A stretch of 64,000 nucleotides of DNA from Peteryoungia algae (GCF_030369675.1 NZ_CP128477.1:620001-684000); one strand, 5' to 3'. Counted from the first letter of the stretch, positions 27,727-36,562 are shown. The notes: generated by a model not told the origin, from the letters alone. Numbers and translations are program-made.

Positions 27727-28262
27727 CGATGACGGAACTACTGGAAATGGACACTTATGGACGTGTGGCGGAACCGGCGACGCTGGTGATCGAGCGCCGC
27801 CTGCCGGGGCCACCTTCGCGGATCTGGTCCTATCTGGTCGATGCCGACAAGCGCCGGCTCTGGTTAGCTGACGGCGCGATGGAAGCGAAAGCGGGCACCC
27901 CGTTCGAACTCGTCTGGCGCAATGACGAACTGACCGACCCGCCCGGCGCGCGTCCCGAGGGTTTCAAAGAGGAAATGCGTATGGAGAGCCGGGTGCTGGA
28001 GGTGCACAAGGACAAGCGGCTGGTCTTCACCTGGGGTGACACCGGCGAGGTCTCTTTTGACCTGCATCCGGAAGGCGATGCGGTTCTGCTCAAGATCACA
28101 CACCGGCGGATCTCGGACCGGGCAAACCTGCTGATGGTCGGGGCCGGCTGGCACATGCATCTCGACATTCTCGCAGCCAAGCTGCGGGGAGACCGGCCGG
28201 AACCTTTCTGGGACGGATGGCTGCGCCTGAAGGCCGACTACGACAAGCGGATCCCGGCCTGA
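27723..28262 (+). CDS. SRPBCC (AHSA1-like) domain protein
   Basis: The 179-residue protein has the START/Bet v1-like AHSA1 fold: VIERRLPGPPSRIWSYLVDADKRRLWLADG at the front (family pattern, residues about 20-48), RVLEVHKDKRLVFTWGD in the middle and a C-terminal long helix beginning GAGWHMHLDILAAKL. Members bind hydrophobic ligands or act as Hsp90-activator homologs; the ligand here is unknown. Coupled to the preceding regulator by a 4-nt overlap. Confidence 0.88.
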   Translation: MTMTELLEMDTYGRVAEPATLVIERRLPGPPSRIWSYLVDADKRRLWLADGAMEAKAGTPFELVWRNDELTDPPGARPEGFKEEMRMESRVLEVHKDKRLVFTWGDTGEVSFDLHPEGDAVLLKITHRRISDRANLLMVGAGWHMHLDILAAKLRGDRPEPFWDGWLRLKADYDKRIPA

Positions 28263-28288
28263 AATCGACCAGGTCGCCAAAGCAGAAA

Positions 28289-28315
28289 GACCCTCCCCGG
28301 ATGACGGGGAGGGTC
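28289..28315. terminator. Strong hairpin between convergent genes
   Basis: A perfect 11-bp stem (GACCCTCCCCG / CGGGGAGGGTC, 5-nt loop) lies 26 nt after the SRPBCC stop and 31 nt beyond the sugar dehydrogenase stop. It probably ends both transcripts; the T-tracts are weak. Confidence 0.65.
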
Positions 28316-28346
28316 GCTTCATGTCTTCGAGTTGCAGCCGGGCGGC

Positions 28347-30008
28347 TTAGGGTTGCGCAGGCTGGGGCTCATCCGGTGCCGGGGCCGGTGCGTCCTGCAC
28401 GGCACCTTCTGGTCCTGTGGCTGGAACATCCGTCTGTGGCGGTGTGACCGAGGGCGGCGCCAGCGTGCCATTGCCCGGATCGGCTGGTGCTTCCGGTGTC
28501 GGAGCCGCCGCCGGATCTTCTGCAGGGGCCATGCCGGGGGTGGCTGGCGTGGCCGGCTGAACGCTGTCGCCCGGCTGGGCTTCGGTGGCGTCCGCAGAGG
28601 TCGCCTGGGTCTGGGCAACCGGGGAACCCTCCGGCATCTGGTCGGTGCCGACAGGTTCGGCGAGCGGGTTTGCACCTTCTGCCGCAAGACGCCAGACCGT
28701 GTTGCCGGCATCATCGGCAATCAGGAGTGCGCCGGTTCCATCGAAACCGAGACCGACGGGGCGGCCGCGGGCTTCTTCATCGGGGTTGAGGAAGCCAGTC
28801 ACCACGTCGCGGGCTTCACCCGACGGCATGCCGTTCTCGAAAGGTACGTAAAGGACCTTGTAGCCGTTGAAGTGGTCGCGGTTCCAGCTGCCACGATTGC
28901 CGACAAAGGCACCGTTTTCATAATCGGCCGGCATCGCCATGCCGAGCGAGAAGGCGAGGCCGAGCGCGGCCACATGGCTCGACAGGGCATAATCCGGCTT
29001 GATTGCCTGTTCGACCATGTCGGGGCGCGGCGGATGCAGCCGGGGATCGACATGCTGGCCGTAATAGCTCCATGGCCAGCCGTAGAAGCCGCGATCCTGG
29101 ACGGAGGTCATGTAGTCGGGAACGAGGTTGGGCCCGAGTTCGTCGCGCTCGTTGACGACGGTCCAGAGCGCACCGCTTTCCGGATTGATCGTCAGGCCGT
29201 TCGGATTGCGAAGGCCCGAGGCGTAGATGCGCGAGGCGCCGGTTTCCCGGTCGATCTGCCAGATGGCGGCGCGGCCCTTTTCGGCTTCCAGCCCGCGTTC
29301 GCCGGCATTCGAATTGGACCCGACCGAAGCGTAAAGGAAGCGGCCGTCGGGGCTGAGCGCCAGATCCTTGGTCCAGTGGTGATTGATCGGGCCGCCGGGC
29401 AGGGGCGACAGCACCCGCGGCGGCGTCGTGATCTCGTTTTGACCGAGCTGGTAATCATAGGCAAGCACGGCATCGGCGGCCGCGACATAGAGCGTATCGT
29501 CGATAAAGGCGAGGCCGAAGGGCGAATTCAGGTCCTTCAGCAGGTCGTGGCGTTCATCGACGGTTCCGTCGCGGTCGGTATCGCGCAACAGCGTGATGAG
29601 ATTGGTCGGCTTGCCGCCCCCGCCGCTGCCGGACGCGATCGACATGATGAAACCACGGATGACATCCTTTGGCCGCTCGACCGGCTTGCCCGGCGGTGCC
29701 TTGCTCTGCACGACGAGAACGTCGCCATTCGGCAGTGTGTGGACGGTGCGCGGATTGGCGAGATCCCGGGCATAGGCTGTGATGGTGAAGCCTTCCGCGA
29801 CGTCGGGCGTTTCGTCCTCGCCCCAGCCAACGACTTCGGCGACCTTGAGATCGGGCACGAGGGACTGGCTTGGTTCGGGAAGAACGGGATCGGGACCGAT
29901 CTGGCTGGTGATGTCGAAATCGCCGTTGTCGTCGCTGCAGCCGGCGAGCGCGAGGGCGAGGACGGCGGTGGAGGCAAGCGCCGCGTGGCGCAGGGTGAGG
30001 CGGGTCAT
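28347..30008 (-). CDS. PQQ-dependent sugar dehydrogenase-type lipoprotein
   Basis: The 553-residue precursor has a lipoprotein signal (LALALAGCSDD; cysteine about residue 24, serine at +2, so outer-membrane sorting is expected). The main domain (about 65-450) is a six-bladed propeller of the soluble glucose/sorbosone dehydrogenase family, with NPRTVHTLPNGDVLVVQS, LNSPFGLAF, HHWTKDLALSPDGRFLY, GLRNPNGLTINP, and NRGSWNRDHFNGYKV. The last 100 residues are a Pro/Ala/Glu-rich low-complexity tail. It may oxidise an aldose or simply bind sugars. Its start overlaps the DUF2231 stop as ATGA. Confidence 0.88.
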   Translation of the reverse strand: MTRLTLRHAALASTAVLALALAGCSDDNGDFDITSQIGPDPVLPEPSQSLVPDLKVAEVVGWGEDETPDVAEGFTITAYARDLANPRTVHTLPNGDVLVVQSKAPPGKPVERPKDVIRGFIMSIASGSGGGGKPTNLITLLRDTDRDGTVDERHDLLKDLNSPFGLAFIDDTLYVAAADAVLAYDYQLGQNEITTPPRVLSPLPGGPINHHWTKDLALSPDGRFLYASVGSNSNAGERGLEAEKGRAAIWQIDRETGASRIYASGLRNPNGLTINPESGALWTVVNERDELGPNLVPDYMTSVQDRGFYGWPWSYYGQHVDPRLHPPRPDMVEQAIKPDYALSSHVAALGLAFSLGMAMPADYENGAFVGNRGSWNRDHFNGYKVLYVPFENGMPSGEARDVVTGFLNPDEEARGRPVGLGFDGTGALLIADDAGNTVWRLAAEGANPLAEPVGTDQMPEGSPVAQTQATSADATEAQPGDSVQPATPATPGMAPAEDPAAAPTPEAPADPGNGTLAPPSVTPPQTDVPATGPEGAVQDAPAPAPDEPQPAQP

Positions 30009-30442
30009 GGAGTTCTCCAGGCATCGGCGGCGCGCTGGTCGGCCGTAAGGTAGACACAGGCGATCATGGCGATCACGGTGACGGACGAGGCAATGAGGCC
30101 GTAGGGCACGATGGCGGTCCAGCCGTCACCGGCATGAATGAAGCTGTTGAAGATCGCGAGGACCAGAATGGCGATGAAGGCCAGCGAGGCGGGCCAGCGC
30201 GGGCGCAGCGCCCGGGTCGCCGGACGTGCAAGGTCGATCAGTCCTGCAATGACGGCAAGCGCTCCGAAGACGAGGCCGAAGAACAGGAGCCAGTCGGAGA
30301 AATTGCTCCACATCAGATGCGCTGTCCGCCAGTAGAGGATGTCGGTGATCAGCGTCAGCGTGAAGCAGACGAAGGGGAAAGGAACAAAGAGCGCCGAAAA
30401 CGGATAGGCGTTGCCGGCAGCGGGCGGAGAATGAATGGCCAT
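30005..30442 (-). CDS. DUF2231 membrane protein
   Basis: The 145-residue protein has four hydrophobic helices and the DUF2231 layout: NAYPFSALFVPFPFVCFTL, then TDILYWRT and WSNFSDWLLFFGLVFGALA, then GLIDL. DUF2231 proteins accompany redox proteins and may bind heme. The start is uncertain: ATG 30442 fits the family N-terminus, while ATG 30475 adds eleven residues; neither has a strong ribosome-binding site. It is the first gene of a coupled pair with the sugar dehydrogenase. Confidence 0.82.
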   Translation of the reverse strand: MAIHSPPAAGNAYPFSALFVPFPFVCFTLTLITDILYWRTAHLMWSNFSDWLLFFGLVFGALAVIAGLIDLARPATRALRPRWPASLAFIAILVLAIFNSFIHAGDGWTAIVPYGLIASSVTVIAMIACVYLTADQRAADAWRTP

Positions 30443-30550
30443 GGCGATCTCGATCTTGAGGGATGGGATACCCATGCCATACGGTCGAGCGGCGCCTTTT
30501 GTTCCATCACGCAGACAACGGATGGCCAGCCGACGGGCTCGGACGGCATG

Positions 30551-30579
30551 AAAAAGCCCGCGGCCATGGCGCGGGCTTT
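30551..30579 (-). terminator. Rho-independent terminator of gpt
   Basis: A perfect 10-bp stem (AAAGCCCGCG / CGCGGGCTTT, 7-nt loop) is followed on the minus strand by TTTTT. It lies 29 nt beyond the gpt stop. Confidence 0.85.
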
Positions 30580-30607
30580 AGCGAGATCGGGATGGAAGTT
30601 TCGCCTG

Positions 30608-31105
30608 TCAGCCCTTGGAGCCCTTGGCGATCGGTTCCTGATAGGTGAAGCCCATGTCCCAGGGAAAGTAGATCCAGGTATCCTGGGAGACTTCCGTGAC
30701 AAAGGTGTCGATGGTGGGAACGCCCTTCGGTTTTGCATAGACGCAGGCAAAATGCGCCTTCGGCATCATTTCGCGCACTTCGATTGCGGTCTTGCCGGTG
30801 TCGGTCAGGTCGTCGACGACCAGCACGCCTTCGCCGCCATTGACCATGAGTTCTGCGGTGATGCCCTTCAGGAGGTTCATTTCGCCCTGGTTGACATAGT
30901 CGTGATAGGAGGCGACGCAGACCGTCTCGATCAGGCGGATATTGAGTTCGCGCGAGATGATCGCCGCCGGCACGAGGCCGCCGCGGGTGATGCAGACGAT
31001 GGCACGGAAGTCCTGGCCCATGCCCGCAAGGCGCCAGGCGAGCGCACGGGCATCGCGGTGAAACTGGTCCCAGGAGACGGGGAAGGCTTTATCGGGAAGA
31101 GACAT
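30608..31105 (-). CDS. gpt: Xanthine(-guanine) phosphoribosyltransferase
   Basis: The 165-residue type I phosphoribosyltransferase shows the PRPP loop [14 protein letters not shown] (about 95-108) and [17 protein letters not shown] (about 38-54), both typical of Gpt. It converts xanthine, guanine or hypoxanthine and PRPP to the nucleotide in purine salvage. Length equals that of E. coli Gpt (152) plus a short extension. The terminator after it marks a single-gene transcript. Confidence 0.93.
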   Translation of the reverse strand: MSLPDKAFPVSWDQFHRDARALAWRLAGMGQDFRAIVCITRGGLVPAAIISRELNIRLIETVCVASYHDYVNQGEMNLLKGITAELMVNGGEGVLVVDDLTDTGKTAIEVREMMPKAHFACVYAKPKGVPTIDTFVTEVSQDTWIYFPWDMGFTYQEPIAKGSKG

Positions 31106-31208
31106 GGGAAGAGGGCTCCGCTGGCTGGATGATATCGTCCGCGCCGGGCTGCGGCGCCATGGACCGGATCCTTGGGCGGGCCGCCATGTGCGCGGTCCTG
31201 AAACGCGT

Positions 31209-31232
31209 TTCGCGCGGCAGATACCGCGCGAA
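31209..31232. terminator. Hairpin downstream of the universal stress protein gene
   Basis: A perfect 9-bp stem (TTCGCGCGG / CCGCGCGAA, 6-nt loop) lies about 100 nt beyond the minus-strand usp stop. It has no T-run, so Rho-independent termination is uncertain. The rest of 31106-31328 shows no gene. Confidence 0.4.
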
Positions 31233-31328
31233 GCTCGTCCTCGAAGGGCTCCAGTCTTTGGCCGTTGCTATTAGCGGGAATCCGAAGCCTCTGGCAAGGC
31301 CCGTGTTCCCGCAAGCATCGGCGCGTGA

Positions 31329-32171
31329 TCAGCGCGACAGCAGCGTCAGCGCCGTCATCGAATCGAGCAATGTGCGGGTGACGCCGCCGAACAGCATTTC
31401 CCACCAGCGCTTGTTGCCATAGGCGCCCATGACGAGGAGATCGATGGAACTGTCCGACAGACGGTTCTCGATTGCGATTGCCGGATCGAGACCCGTCTTT
31501 TCCGACGCGGTCAGAGTGACCTTGATGCCGTGCCGGGCAAGCGAGGCAGCAATTTCGGCCCCTGCCATCGGCGCGCTGTGGCCGGCATTGTCGCTCGCAT
31601 CGACGGTGAAGATTTCGACCATGTCGGCCGCCTTCAGGAAGGGGAGCGCGTCGAAGGTCGCCCGCGCGGCTTCCCGCGAGCCGTTCCAGGCGACGAGCAC
31701 CCGGCGGATCGGCTTCGGCGATTTCAGGATATGCGGGATGAGCAGGACCGGCCGGCCACTTTCGAACAGGAAGCTTTCGAGCTCCGAGCGGGTCTCCGAC
31801 AGCATGCCGGTTTCACTCTGGGCGGCGATGACGAGATCGACGCTGCGGGCGCTGTCGATCAGCGAGGCCGAATTGAAGCCGGAGGATGTGACGAAGCTGC
31901 GCCACTCATGCGAAAGCCCCTCGCGGGTGCCGACCTCACGAAAGATCTTCTCGACGCTTTCCGTTTCCTGATGGGCCATTTCCTGCAAGGCCTGGACCGT
32001 CGCGGGATCCGGGATCTCCATCGGCGCGACCAGCGGCACCATGGCGACGGCTTCGGCATGGGCGCCGATCACATGCGCCTCAAACTGGTTGGCGATGGAG
32101 ACGGCGAAGTCCGTCACCTGGCTGGTGGTCTTGGGGGTGTCCAATATGGCGAGCAGTGTCCGGTAGCCCAT
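31329..32171 (-). CDS. Tandem universal stress protein
   Basis: The 280-residue protein is two Usp domains in series. The N-terminal half (1-145) is degenerate at the nucleotide loop. The C-terminal half (about 155-280) starts RRVLVAWNGSREAARA and ends LLVMGAYGNKRWWEMLFGGVTRTLL, close to the ATP-binding G-2x-G-9x-G(S/T) motif. GAGGAG precedes the ATG. It should be a cytosolic stress adaptor. Confidence 0.93.
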   Translation of the reverse strand: MGYRTLLAILDTPKTTSQVTDFAVSIANQFEAHVIGAHAEAVAMVPLVAPMEIPDPATVQALQEMAHQETESVEKIFREVGTREGLSHEWRSFVTSSGFNSASLIDSARSVDLVIAAQSETGMLSETRSELESFLFESGRPVLLIPHILKSPKPIRRVLVAWNGSREAARATFDALPFLKAADMVEIFTVDASDNAGHSAPMAGAEIAASLARHGIKVTLTASEKTGLDPAIAIENRLSDSSIDLLVMGAYGNKRWWEMLFGGVTRTLLDSMTALTLLSR

Positions 32172-32272
32172 GGTCGTCTCCTCTCGCGGCCCTTATTCAT
32201 CGTCCGCACAAGATAAGTATGGGCTGCAGTGTGTGCTTCCGCCTTGACCTCGGTCAAGTGGGGAGCGGGATG

Positions 32273-33058
32273 TCAGGCCACTTCGCCGGTGCCGAGATCG
32301 CGTTTGGCGGCGGCATCCTTTTCCGAGCGCAGGGTGGCAATCATCACTTCGACATCGGCCGCCGCCGCGTCGACCACGGCCTGGTCACGGGCCCTGACGA
32401 TCAGCTCGGTGGAGAAGCGAATGCCGTCGAAATGCGGATAGGAACCGATCGAGGTGTCCGGATGTGCCTTCTGGATCGCGCCAAGTGCCGTCCCGATATC
32501 GCCTTCGCCGAAGGGGCAGGGGATGGAGCGGGAAAGAACCCGCTGGCCGGCCGGCAGAGTTCCGATCACATGCGCCATCATCGCCTGGAAGACCTGCGGC
32601 ACGCCGGCCATGACATGCACATTGCCGATGATGAAGCCGGGCGCGGTCGAGACCGGGTTGGGGATATGGCGGCTGCCCTCCGGCATGCGCGCCATGCGCT
32701 GGCGGGCCTCGGTGAAGTCGAGCCCGCGCCCGGCATACATGTCTCCGAGCAGCTTCATTGCGTCGGGATCATGCAGGCAGGGAACGCCAAAGGCCTTGGA
32801 CACGGCATCCGCCGTGATGTCGTCATGCGTCGGACCGATGCCGCCCGAGGTGAAGACATATGTGTATTTCGACCGGAGTGCGTTGAGCGCCTCGACAATC
32901 GCATCCTCCTCGTCGGCGACGATTCGCACTTCCTTCAGATCGATGCCGGCGACGGTGAGCAGGTCGGCGAGATGGCCGATATTCTTGTCCTTGGTGCGGC
33001 CGGACAGGAGTTCGTCGCCGATGGCGAGCATCGCTGCGGTCTGGATCGTGGAGGTCAT
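32273..33058 (-). CDS. CinA N-terminal/MoaB-like (MoCF) domain protein
   Basis: The 261-residue protein has the molybdopterin-binding (MoCF) domain: AAMLAIGDELLSGRTKDKN, VFTSGGIGPTHDDITADAVS (the MPT-binding GGxGP/THDD), MPEGSRHIPNP and MAGVPQVFQAMM. It lacks the C-terminal nicotinamide-nucleotide amidase domain of full-length CinA, so it is the short stand-alone form. AGGA precedes the ATG by 8 nt. Role may be ADP-ribose pyrophosphatase-like or unknown. Confidence 0.9.
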   Translation of the reverse strand: MTSTIQTAAMLAIGDELLSGRTKDKNIGHLADLLTVAGIDLKEVRIVADEEDAIVEALNALRSKYTYVFTSGGIGPTHDDITADAVSKAFGVPCLHDPDAMKLLGDMYAGRGLDFTEARQRMARMPEGSRHIPNPVSTAPGFIIGNVHVMAGVPQVFQAMMAHVIGTLPAGQRVLSRSIPCPFGEGDIGTALGAIQKAHPDTSIGSYPHFDGIRFSTELIVRARDQAVVDAAAADVEVMIATLRSEKDAAAKRDLGTGEVA

Positions 33059-33248
33059 GGATCAGGTCCTATGGGGTGAGGCAGGCGGGGCGGAAAGACG
33101 TTACCGTTTTGTGTCGGTGAAGAGAAGTAAAGGTGGTGAATGATTGAACAGTGCGTTCCCTCGCGTGTGACTGGTCGGATCGCCGAAATGCGATACCTAT
33201 CGCCCATCCACAGCGCGGCGAGGCCGCATGTTCAAAGAAAGATACGAC

Positions 33249-33845
33249 ATGGCCAAGGTACTGGTTCTCTATTATTCCGCTTACGGTCACATCGAAACCA
33301 TGGCTTATGCCGTTGCCGAAGGCGCAAAGTCTGCCGGCGCCGACGTTACCGTCAAGCGCGTTCCGGAACTGGTGCCGGATGATGTCGCCAAGGCTTCATA
33401 TTACAAGATGGACCAGCAAGCCCCGATCGCCGACCCGGCCGAACTCGACCAGTATGACGCGATCATTGTCGGCGCCGGCACCCGTTACGGCACGGTCGCC
33501 TCACAGATGCGCAATTTCTGGGATCAGACCGGCGGCCTCTGGGCGCAGGGCAAGCTGACCGGCAAGCTTGGCTCGATGTTCACCTCGACCGCGACCCAGC
33601 ATGGCGGCCAGGAAACTACGATCATGGGGTTCATCCCGACCTTCCTGCATCACGGCATGCTCTATGCAGGCCTTCCCTACGCCTTCCAGGGCCAGATGGG
33701 CGTCGAGCAGGTCAAGGGCGGCTCTCCCTATGGCGCCTCCACGATCACCGACGGCGACGGCTCGCGCCAGCCTTCCGAGATCGAGCTGGAAGCCGCCCGC
33801 TACCAAGGCGCGCATGTGGCGAAGCTCGCTGCCAAGCTGGCCTGA
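33249..33845 (+). CDS. wrbA: NAD(P)H:quinone oxidoreductase, WrbA type
   Basis: The 198-residue flavodoxin-fold protein begins [19 protein letters not shown], the FMN phosphate loop. It contains [21 protein letters not shown], the WrbA-specific region, and [13 protein letters not shown]. It should be a cytosolic tetramer reducing quinones by two electrons. ATG 33249 gives the canonical N-terminus and family length; an in-frame ATG at 33228 would add seven residues. It diverges from the CinA-like gene. Confidence 0.94.
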   Translation: MAKVLVLYYSAYGHIETMAYAVAEGAKSAGADVTVKRVPELVPDDVAKASYYKMDQQAPIADPAELDQYDAIIVGAGTRYGTVASQMRNFWDQTGGLWAQGKLTGKLGSMFTSTATQHGGQETTIMGFIPTFLHHGMLYAGLPYAFQGQMGVEQVKGGSPYGASTITDGDGSRQPSEIELEAARYQGAHVAKLAAKLA

Positions 33846-33870
33846 CCGGCACAGAATTGACAATCATCAA

Positions 33871-33897
33871 AGGCGGGGCGCAGGCCCCGCCTCTTTT
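33871..33897 (+). terminator. Rho-independent terminator of wrbA
   Basis: A perfect 9-bp stem (AGGCGGGGC / GCCCCGCCT, 4-nt loop) is followed by C-TTTT, 26 nt after the stop. Confidence 0.85.
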
Positions 33898-33968
33898 CAT
33901 GCCTGCTCTGGTTTTCTGTCCGTGATCGGTAAAATGCGAGATGTATTCGCAACGATCGCTTCGGTGGT

Positions 33969-34232
33969 GTGACGAATCAGACAGCACGCCGTCACCAACT
34001 CCGCCCGCGGGCCCTGAAAGCGGGCCGAGCCATCCTTGCGGGAGGTTGCTCCACCTTCGACTGCAGGATTCGCAATCTCTCGCCTGTTGGCGCTTAGGTC
34101 ATCTCCGAGACGACAGCCCACATTCCCCCTCACTTCCGCCTGCGCCTCGATGACGGCACGCATGACTGCGCGGTCAAGTGGCGCAAGGAACGCGTGCTCG
34201 GCGTGGAATTCACCGACGTCCGCGCGAGCTAA
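33969..34232 (+). pseudogene. PilZ-domain gene interrupted by an in-frame TAG
   Basis: Reading one frame from GTG 33969 to TAA 34230-34232 gives 87 sense or stop codons that look like a short rhizobial PilZ protein. The first half is RRHQLRPRALKAGRAILAGG and STFDCRIRNLSPVGA, where the (D/N)xSxxG motif is NLSPVG. TAG at 34095-34097 follows at once, and the same frame then continues VISETTAHIPPHFRLRLDDG, CAVKWRKERVLGVEF. Family members have a Leu-Val or similar after the G-A, so a base change or small deletion probably created the stop. No good ribosome-binding site is seen. A sequencing error cannot be excluded. Confidence 0.7.
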
Positions 34233-34313
34233 GTGACCAATGACACGGGGTGGCACGCCGACGGCCCTGCCTGCCCTTGACGCGTCCGTCGAACTGATCG
34301 AAACAGGGCCCGC

Positions 34314-34399
34314 GCGGACGTGGCGAAACTGGTAGACGCAAGAGACTTAAAATCTCTCGGCCTTAGGTCATGCGGGTTCGATCCCCGCCGTCCGCACCA
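34314..34399 (+). tRNA. tRNA-Leu (anticodon TAA)
   Basis: The acceptor stem GCGGACG pairs with CGTCCGC. The anticodon loop in GACTTAAAATC reads TAA, a long variable arm (CGGCCTTAGGTCATG) marks a class II tRNA, and the T arm is GCGGGTTCGATCCCCGC. CCA is encoded. Confidence 0.97.
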
Positions 34400-34491
34400 A
34401 CCCTCCCTCTGCATCTTCCCGACGCGCATGCACCAAAGCGACCTGTCGGGCTTGTCGCCGCCATCAGGGACCTTGGCGGCCGGTGCGCCAA

Positions 34492-34511
34492 AATTGTGCA
34501 TATCCACAATT
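34492..34511. promoter_or_regulatory. Palindromic operator candidate before the ABC operon
   Basis: AATTGTG-CATATC-CACAATT has perfect 7-bp arms and lies about 85 bp before the substrate-binding protein start. It could bind a dimeric regulator such as a GntR-type protein. No TPP riboswitch (CTGAGA / ACCTGATC) was found in this leader. Confidence 0.45.
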
Positions 34512-34596
34512 GACGAAAGTTTGAGCATTTTCCGCTTTCCGGCCTCTTTGATTCCTGCTTTGATGGACGCATCAAAAACAAGGGGAGCAAAATTCC

Positions 34597-35631
34597 ATGA
34601 TATCAAGACGTCTCTTTTCGGCGGCTTTTCTCGCAGCCGGGCTGATGGCCGGCGTGACGCTGCCGGTCGTTGAAGCCCATGCCGAGACCGCCATCAAGTT
34701 TACCCTCGACTGGAAATATGAAGGCCCGGCAGCCGGATTCCTTCTGGCGCTGGACAAGGGGTATTTTGCGGCCGAGGGGCTCGACGTAACGATCGATTCG
34801 GGCAATGGCTCGGTCGAGGCCATCCCGCGGGTGGCGACCGGCGCCTATCAGATGGGCTTCGGTGACATCAATTCGGTGATCAAGTTCCTCGATGAGGATC
34901 CGACCCAGAAGGTCAAGGCCATCATGATGGTCTATGAGAAGCCGGTTTTTGCCGTCGTCGGTCGCAAGTCGCTTGGCGTGACCGAAGACCCGAAGTCGCT
35001 GGAAGGCAAGAAGCTCGGCGCCCCGCCGCCGGATGGCGCCTTTGCCCAGTGGCCGGCTTTCAAGCAGGCTGCCGGCATCGATGACAGCGGCATCACCATC
35101 GAGAGCATCGGTTTCCCGGTGCGCGAGCCGATGCTCGCCAAGGGTGACGTCGATGCCGTCTTCGGTTTCGCCTTCTCGGTTATCCTGAACCTGAAGGCGC
35201 AGGGGATCGCGGCCGACGACATCGCCACCATCCTGATGGCCGACAACGGCTTGAACCTCTACGGCAACAGCGTCTTGGTGAATACCGACTTCGCCACCGA
35301 AAACCCCGAGGCCGTCAAGGGCTTCCTGAAGGCGCTGACGAAAGGCTTTGTCGACGCGGTCGCCAATCCGGAAGAGGGCGTGGCTGCCGTCCTGAAGCGC
35401 AACGAAACGCTCAATCCCGAGATCGAGAAGGAACGTCTTGATATGGCCAATGCCATGAACATCAAGACACCTTACGTGGTCGAAAACGGCATGGGCACCG
35501 TCGACATGGAGCGGCTCGCCGCCTCGATCGAGACGCTGAAGGTGTCGATGGGGCTGAAGGGCAATGTCACCGCCGAGCAGGTCTTCGACGCAAGCTTCCT
35601 GCCCGCCAAGGAAGAGCGGATGCTGCCGTAA
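34597..35631 (+). CDS. NitT/TauT-family ABC transporter substrate-binding protein
   Basis: The 344-residue precursor has a signal peptide (about 1-29, ending VEAHAE). The mature part belongs to the SsuA/THI5-like (NMT1) family: FTLDWKYEGPAAGFLLALDK and GYFAAEGLDVTIDSGNGS. Relatives bind sulfonates, nitrate, taurine, pyrimidines of the thiamine pathway or riboflavin, and the sequence does not decide. Its own ATPase and permease follow, separated by an intergenic palindromic repeat. AAGGGGAG precedes the ATG. Confidence 0.9.
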   Translation: MISRRLFSAAFLAAGLMAGVTLPVVEAHAETAIKFTLDWKYEGPAAGFLLALDKGYFAAEGLDVTIDSGNGSVEAIPRVATGAYQMGFGDINSVIKFLDEDPTQKVKAIMMVYEKPVFAVVGRKSLGVTEDPKSLEGKKLGAPPPDGAFAQWPAFKQAAGIDDSGITIESIGFPVREPMLAKGDVDAVFGFAFSVILNLKAQGIAADDIATILMADNGLNLYGNSVLVNTDFATENPEAVKGFLKALTKGFVDAVANPEEGVAAVLKRNETLNPEIEKERLDMANAMNIKTPYVVENGMGTVDMERLAASIETLKVSMGLKGNVTAEQVFDASFLPAKEERMLP

Positions 35632-35640
35632 CGACCTCAT

Positions 35641-35743
35641 CCTCCCCTTGAGGGGGAGGGTCGAACCCTTGGTTCGGGGTGGGGTGACCTCTCGCGAGAC
35701 CACCCCACCCGCTGTTCGCAGCGGCCTCCCCCTCAAGGGGAGG
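35641..35743. repeat. Composite palindromic repeat inside the ABC operon
   Basis: The 103-bp block has mutually inverted ends (CCTCCCCTTGAGGGGGAGG and CCTCCCCCTCAAGGGGAGG). Inner arms GGTGGGGTG and CACCCCACC surround CTCTCGCGAGA. It resembles RIME/REP-type intergenic mosaic elements of rhizobia. Located between the binding protein and the ATPase gene, it may stabilise the upstream mRNA or reduce read-through. Confidence 0.8.
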
Positions 35744-35773
35744 TTGGGAAATCCCATTTTGACCGGAGCCCCA

Positions 35774-36562
35774 ATGTCTCATCTCGTTTCCATCGACAAT
35801 GTCGACATGCGCTATGGCGGCGCGGACGGCACGCTGGCCGTCTCCGGCCTGACGCTCAGGGTCGACAAGGGCGAATTCGCCGCCGTCGTCGGGCCCTCCG
35901 GTTGCGGCAAGTCGACCCTGATGAAGCTCGTGACGGGATTGCATATTCCCCAGTCCGGCGTCGTCATCGTCGCCGGCCAGCAGGTGACCAAACCGGTCTC
36001 GATCGTCGGCATGGCCTTCCAGAACCCGACCATGCTGCCCTGGCGCACGACGCTCGAAAACATCCTCCTGCCGCTCGAAATCGTCGAGCGGCATCGCCAT
36101 CGCCTGCGGGCGAACAAGAAGGAATACATCGAGAAGGCGGAGAACCTGCTGGAGATCGTCGGCCTCAAGGGGGTCGGCTCGAAATTCCCCTGGCAGCTGT
36201 CGGGCGGCATGCAGCAGCGCGCCAATCTCTGCCGGGCGCTGATTCACGAGCCGGAACTCCTGATGCTCGACGAACCCTTCGGTGCGCTCGATGCCTTCAC
36301 CCGCGAGGAGCTATGGTGCGTCATCCGCGATCTGCATGCAGCCCAGGGCGTGACGATCGTGCTGGTCACCCATGACCTGCGCGAGGCGGTTTTCCTGGCG
36401 GACCGGATCTTTGTGATGAGCGCAAGGCCCGGAAAGGTGGTGAAGGAACACACGGTGCCCTTCGCCCGGCCGCGCGACATCGAACTGACCTATGACAATG
36501 CCTTCAACGACATGGTGCATGTCCTGCATGGCGAGATCGCGAAGGCGAGGGTGGTGGCATGA
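35774..36562 (+). CDS. NitT/TauT-family ABC transporter ATPase
   Basis: The 262-residue ATPase has Walker A GPSGCGKST (about 41-49), the Q loop in MAFQNPTMLPWRT, signature LSGGMQQR, Walker B LLMLDEPFGALD and the switch histidine in LVTHDLREAVFLADR. It energises import of the substrate of the binding protein. ATG 35774 has CCGGAG upstream; a longer open frame would include the repeat and is rejected. Its stop overlaps the permease start (ATGA). Confidence 0.95.
   Translation: MSHLVSIDNVDMRYGGADGTLAVSGLTLRVDKGEFAAVVGPSGCGKSTLMKLVTGLHIPQSGVVIVAGQQVTKPVSIVGMAFQNPTMLPWRTTLENILLPLEIVERHRHRLRANKKEYIEKAENLLEIVGLKGVGSKFPWQLSGGMQQRANLCRALIHEPELLMLDEPFGALDAFTREELWCVIRDLHAAQGVTIVLVTHDLREAVFLADRIFVMSARPGKVVKEHTVPFARPRDIELTYDNAFNDMVHVLHGEIAKARVVA

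Noticed and set aside
34400..34596. TPP riboswitch before the THI5-like binding protein
   Set aside because: The conserved CTGAGA and ACCTGATC segments are absent.
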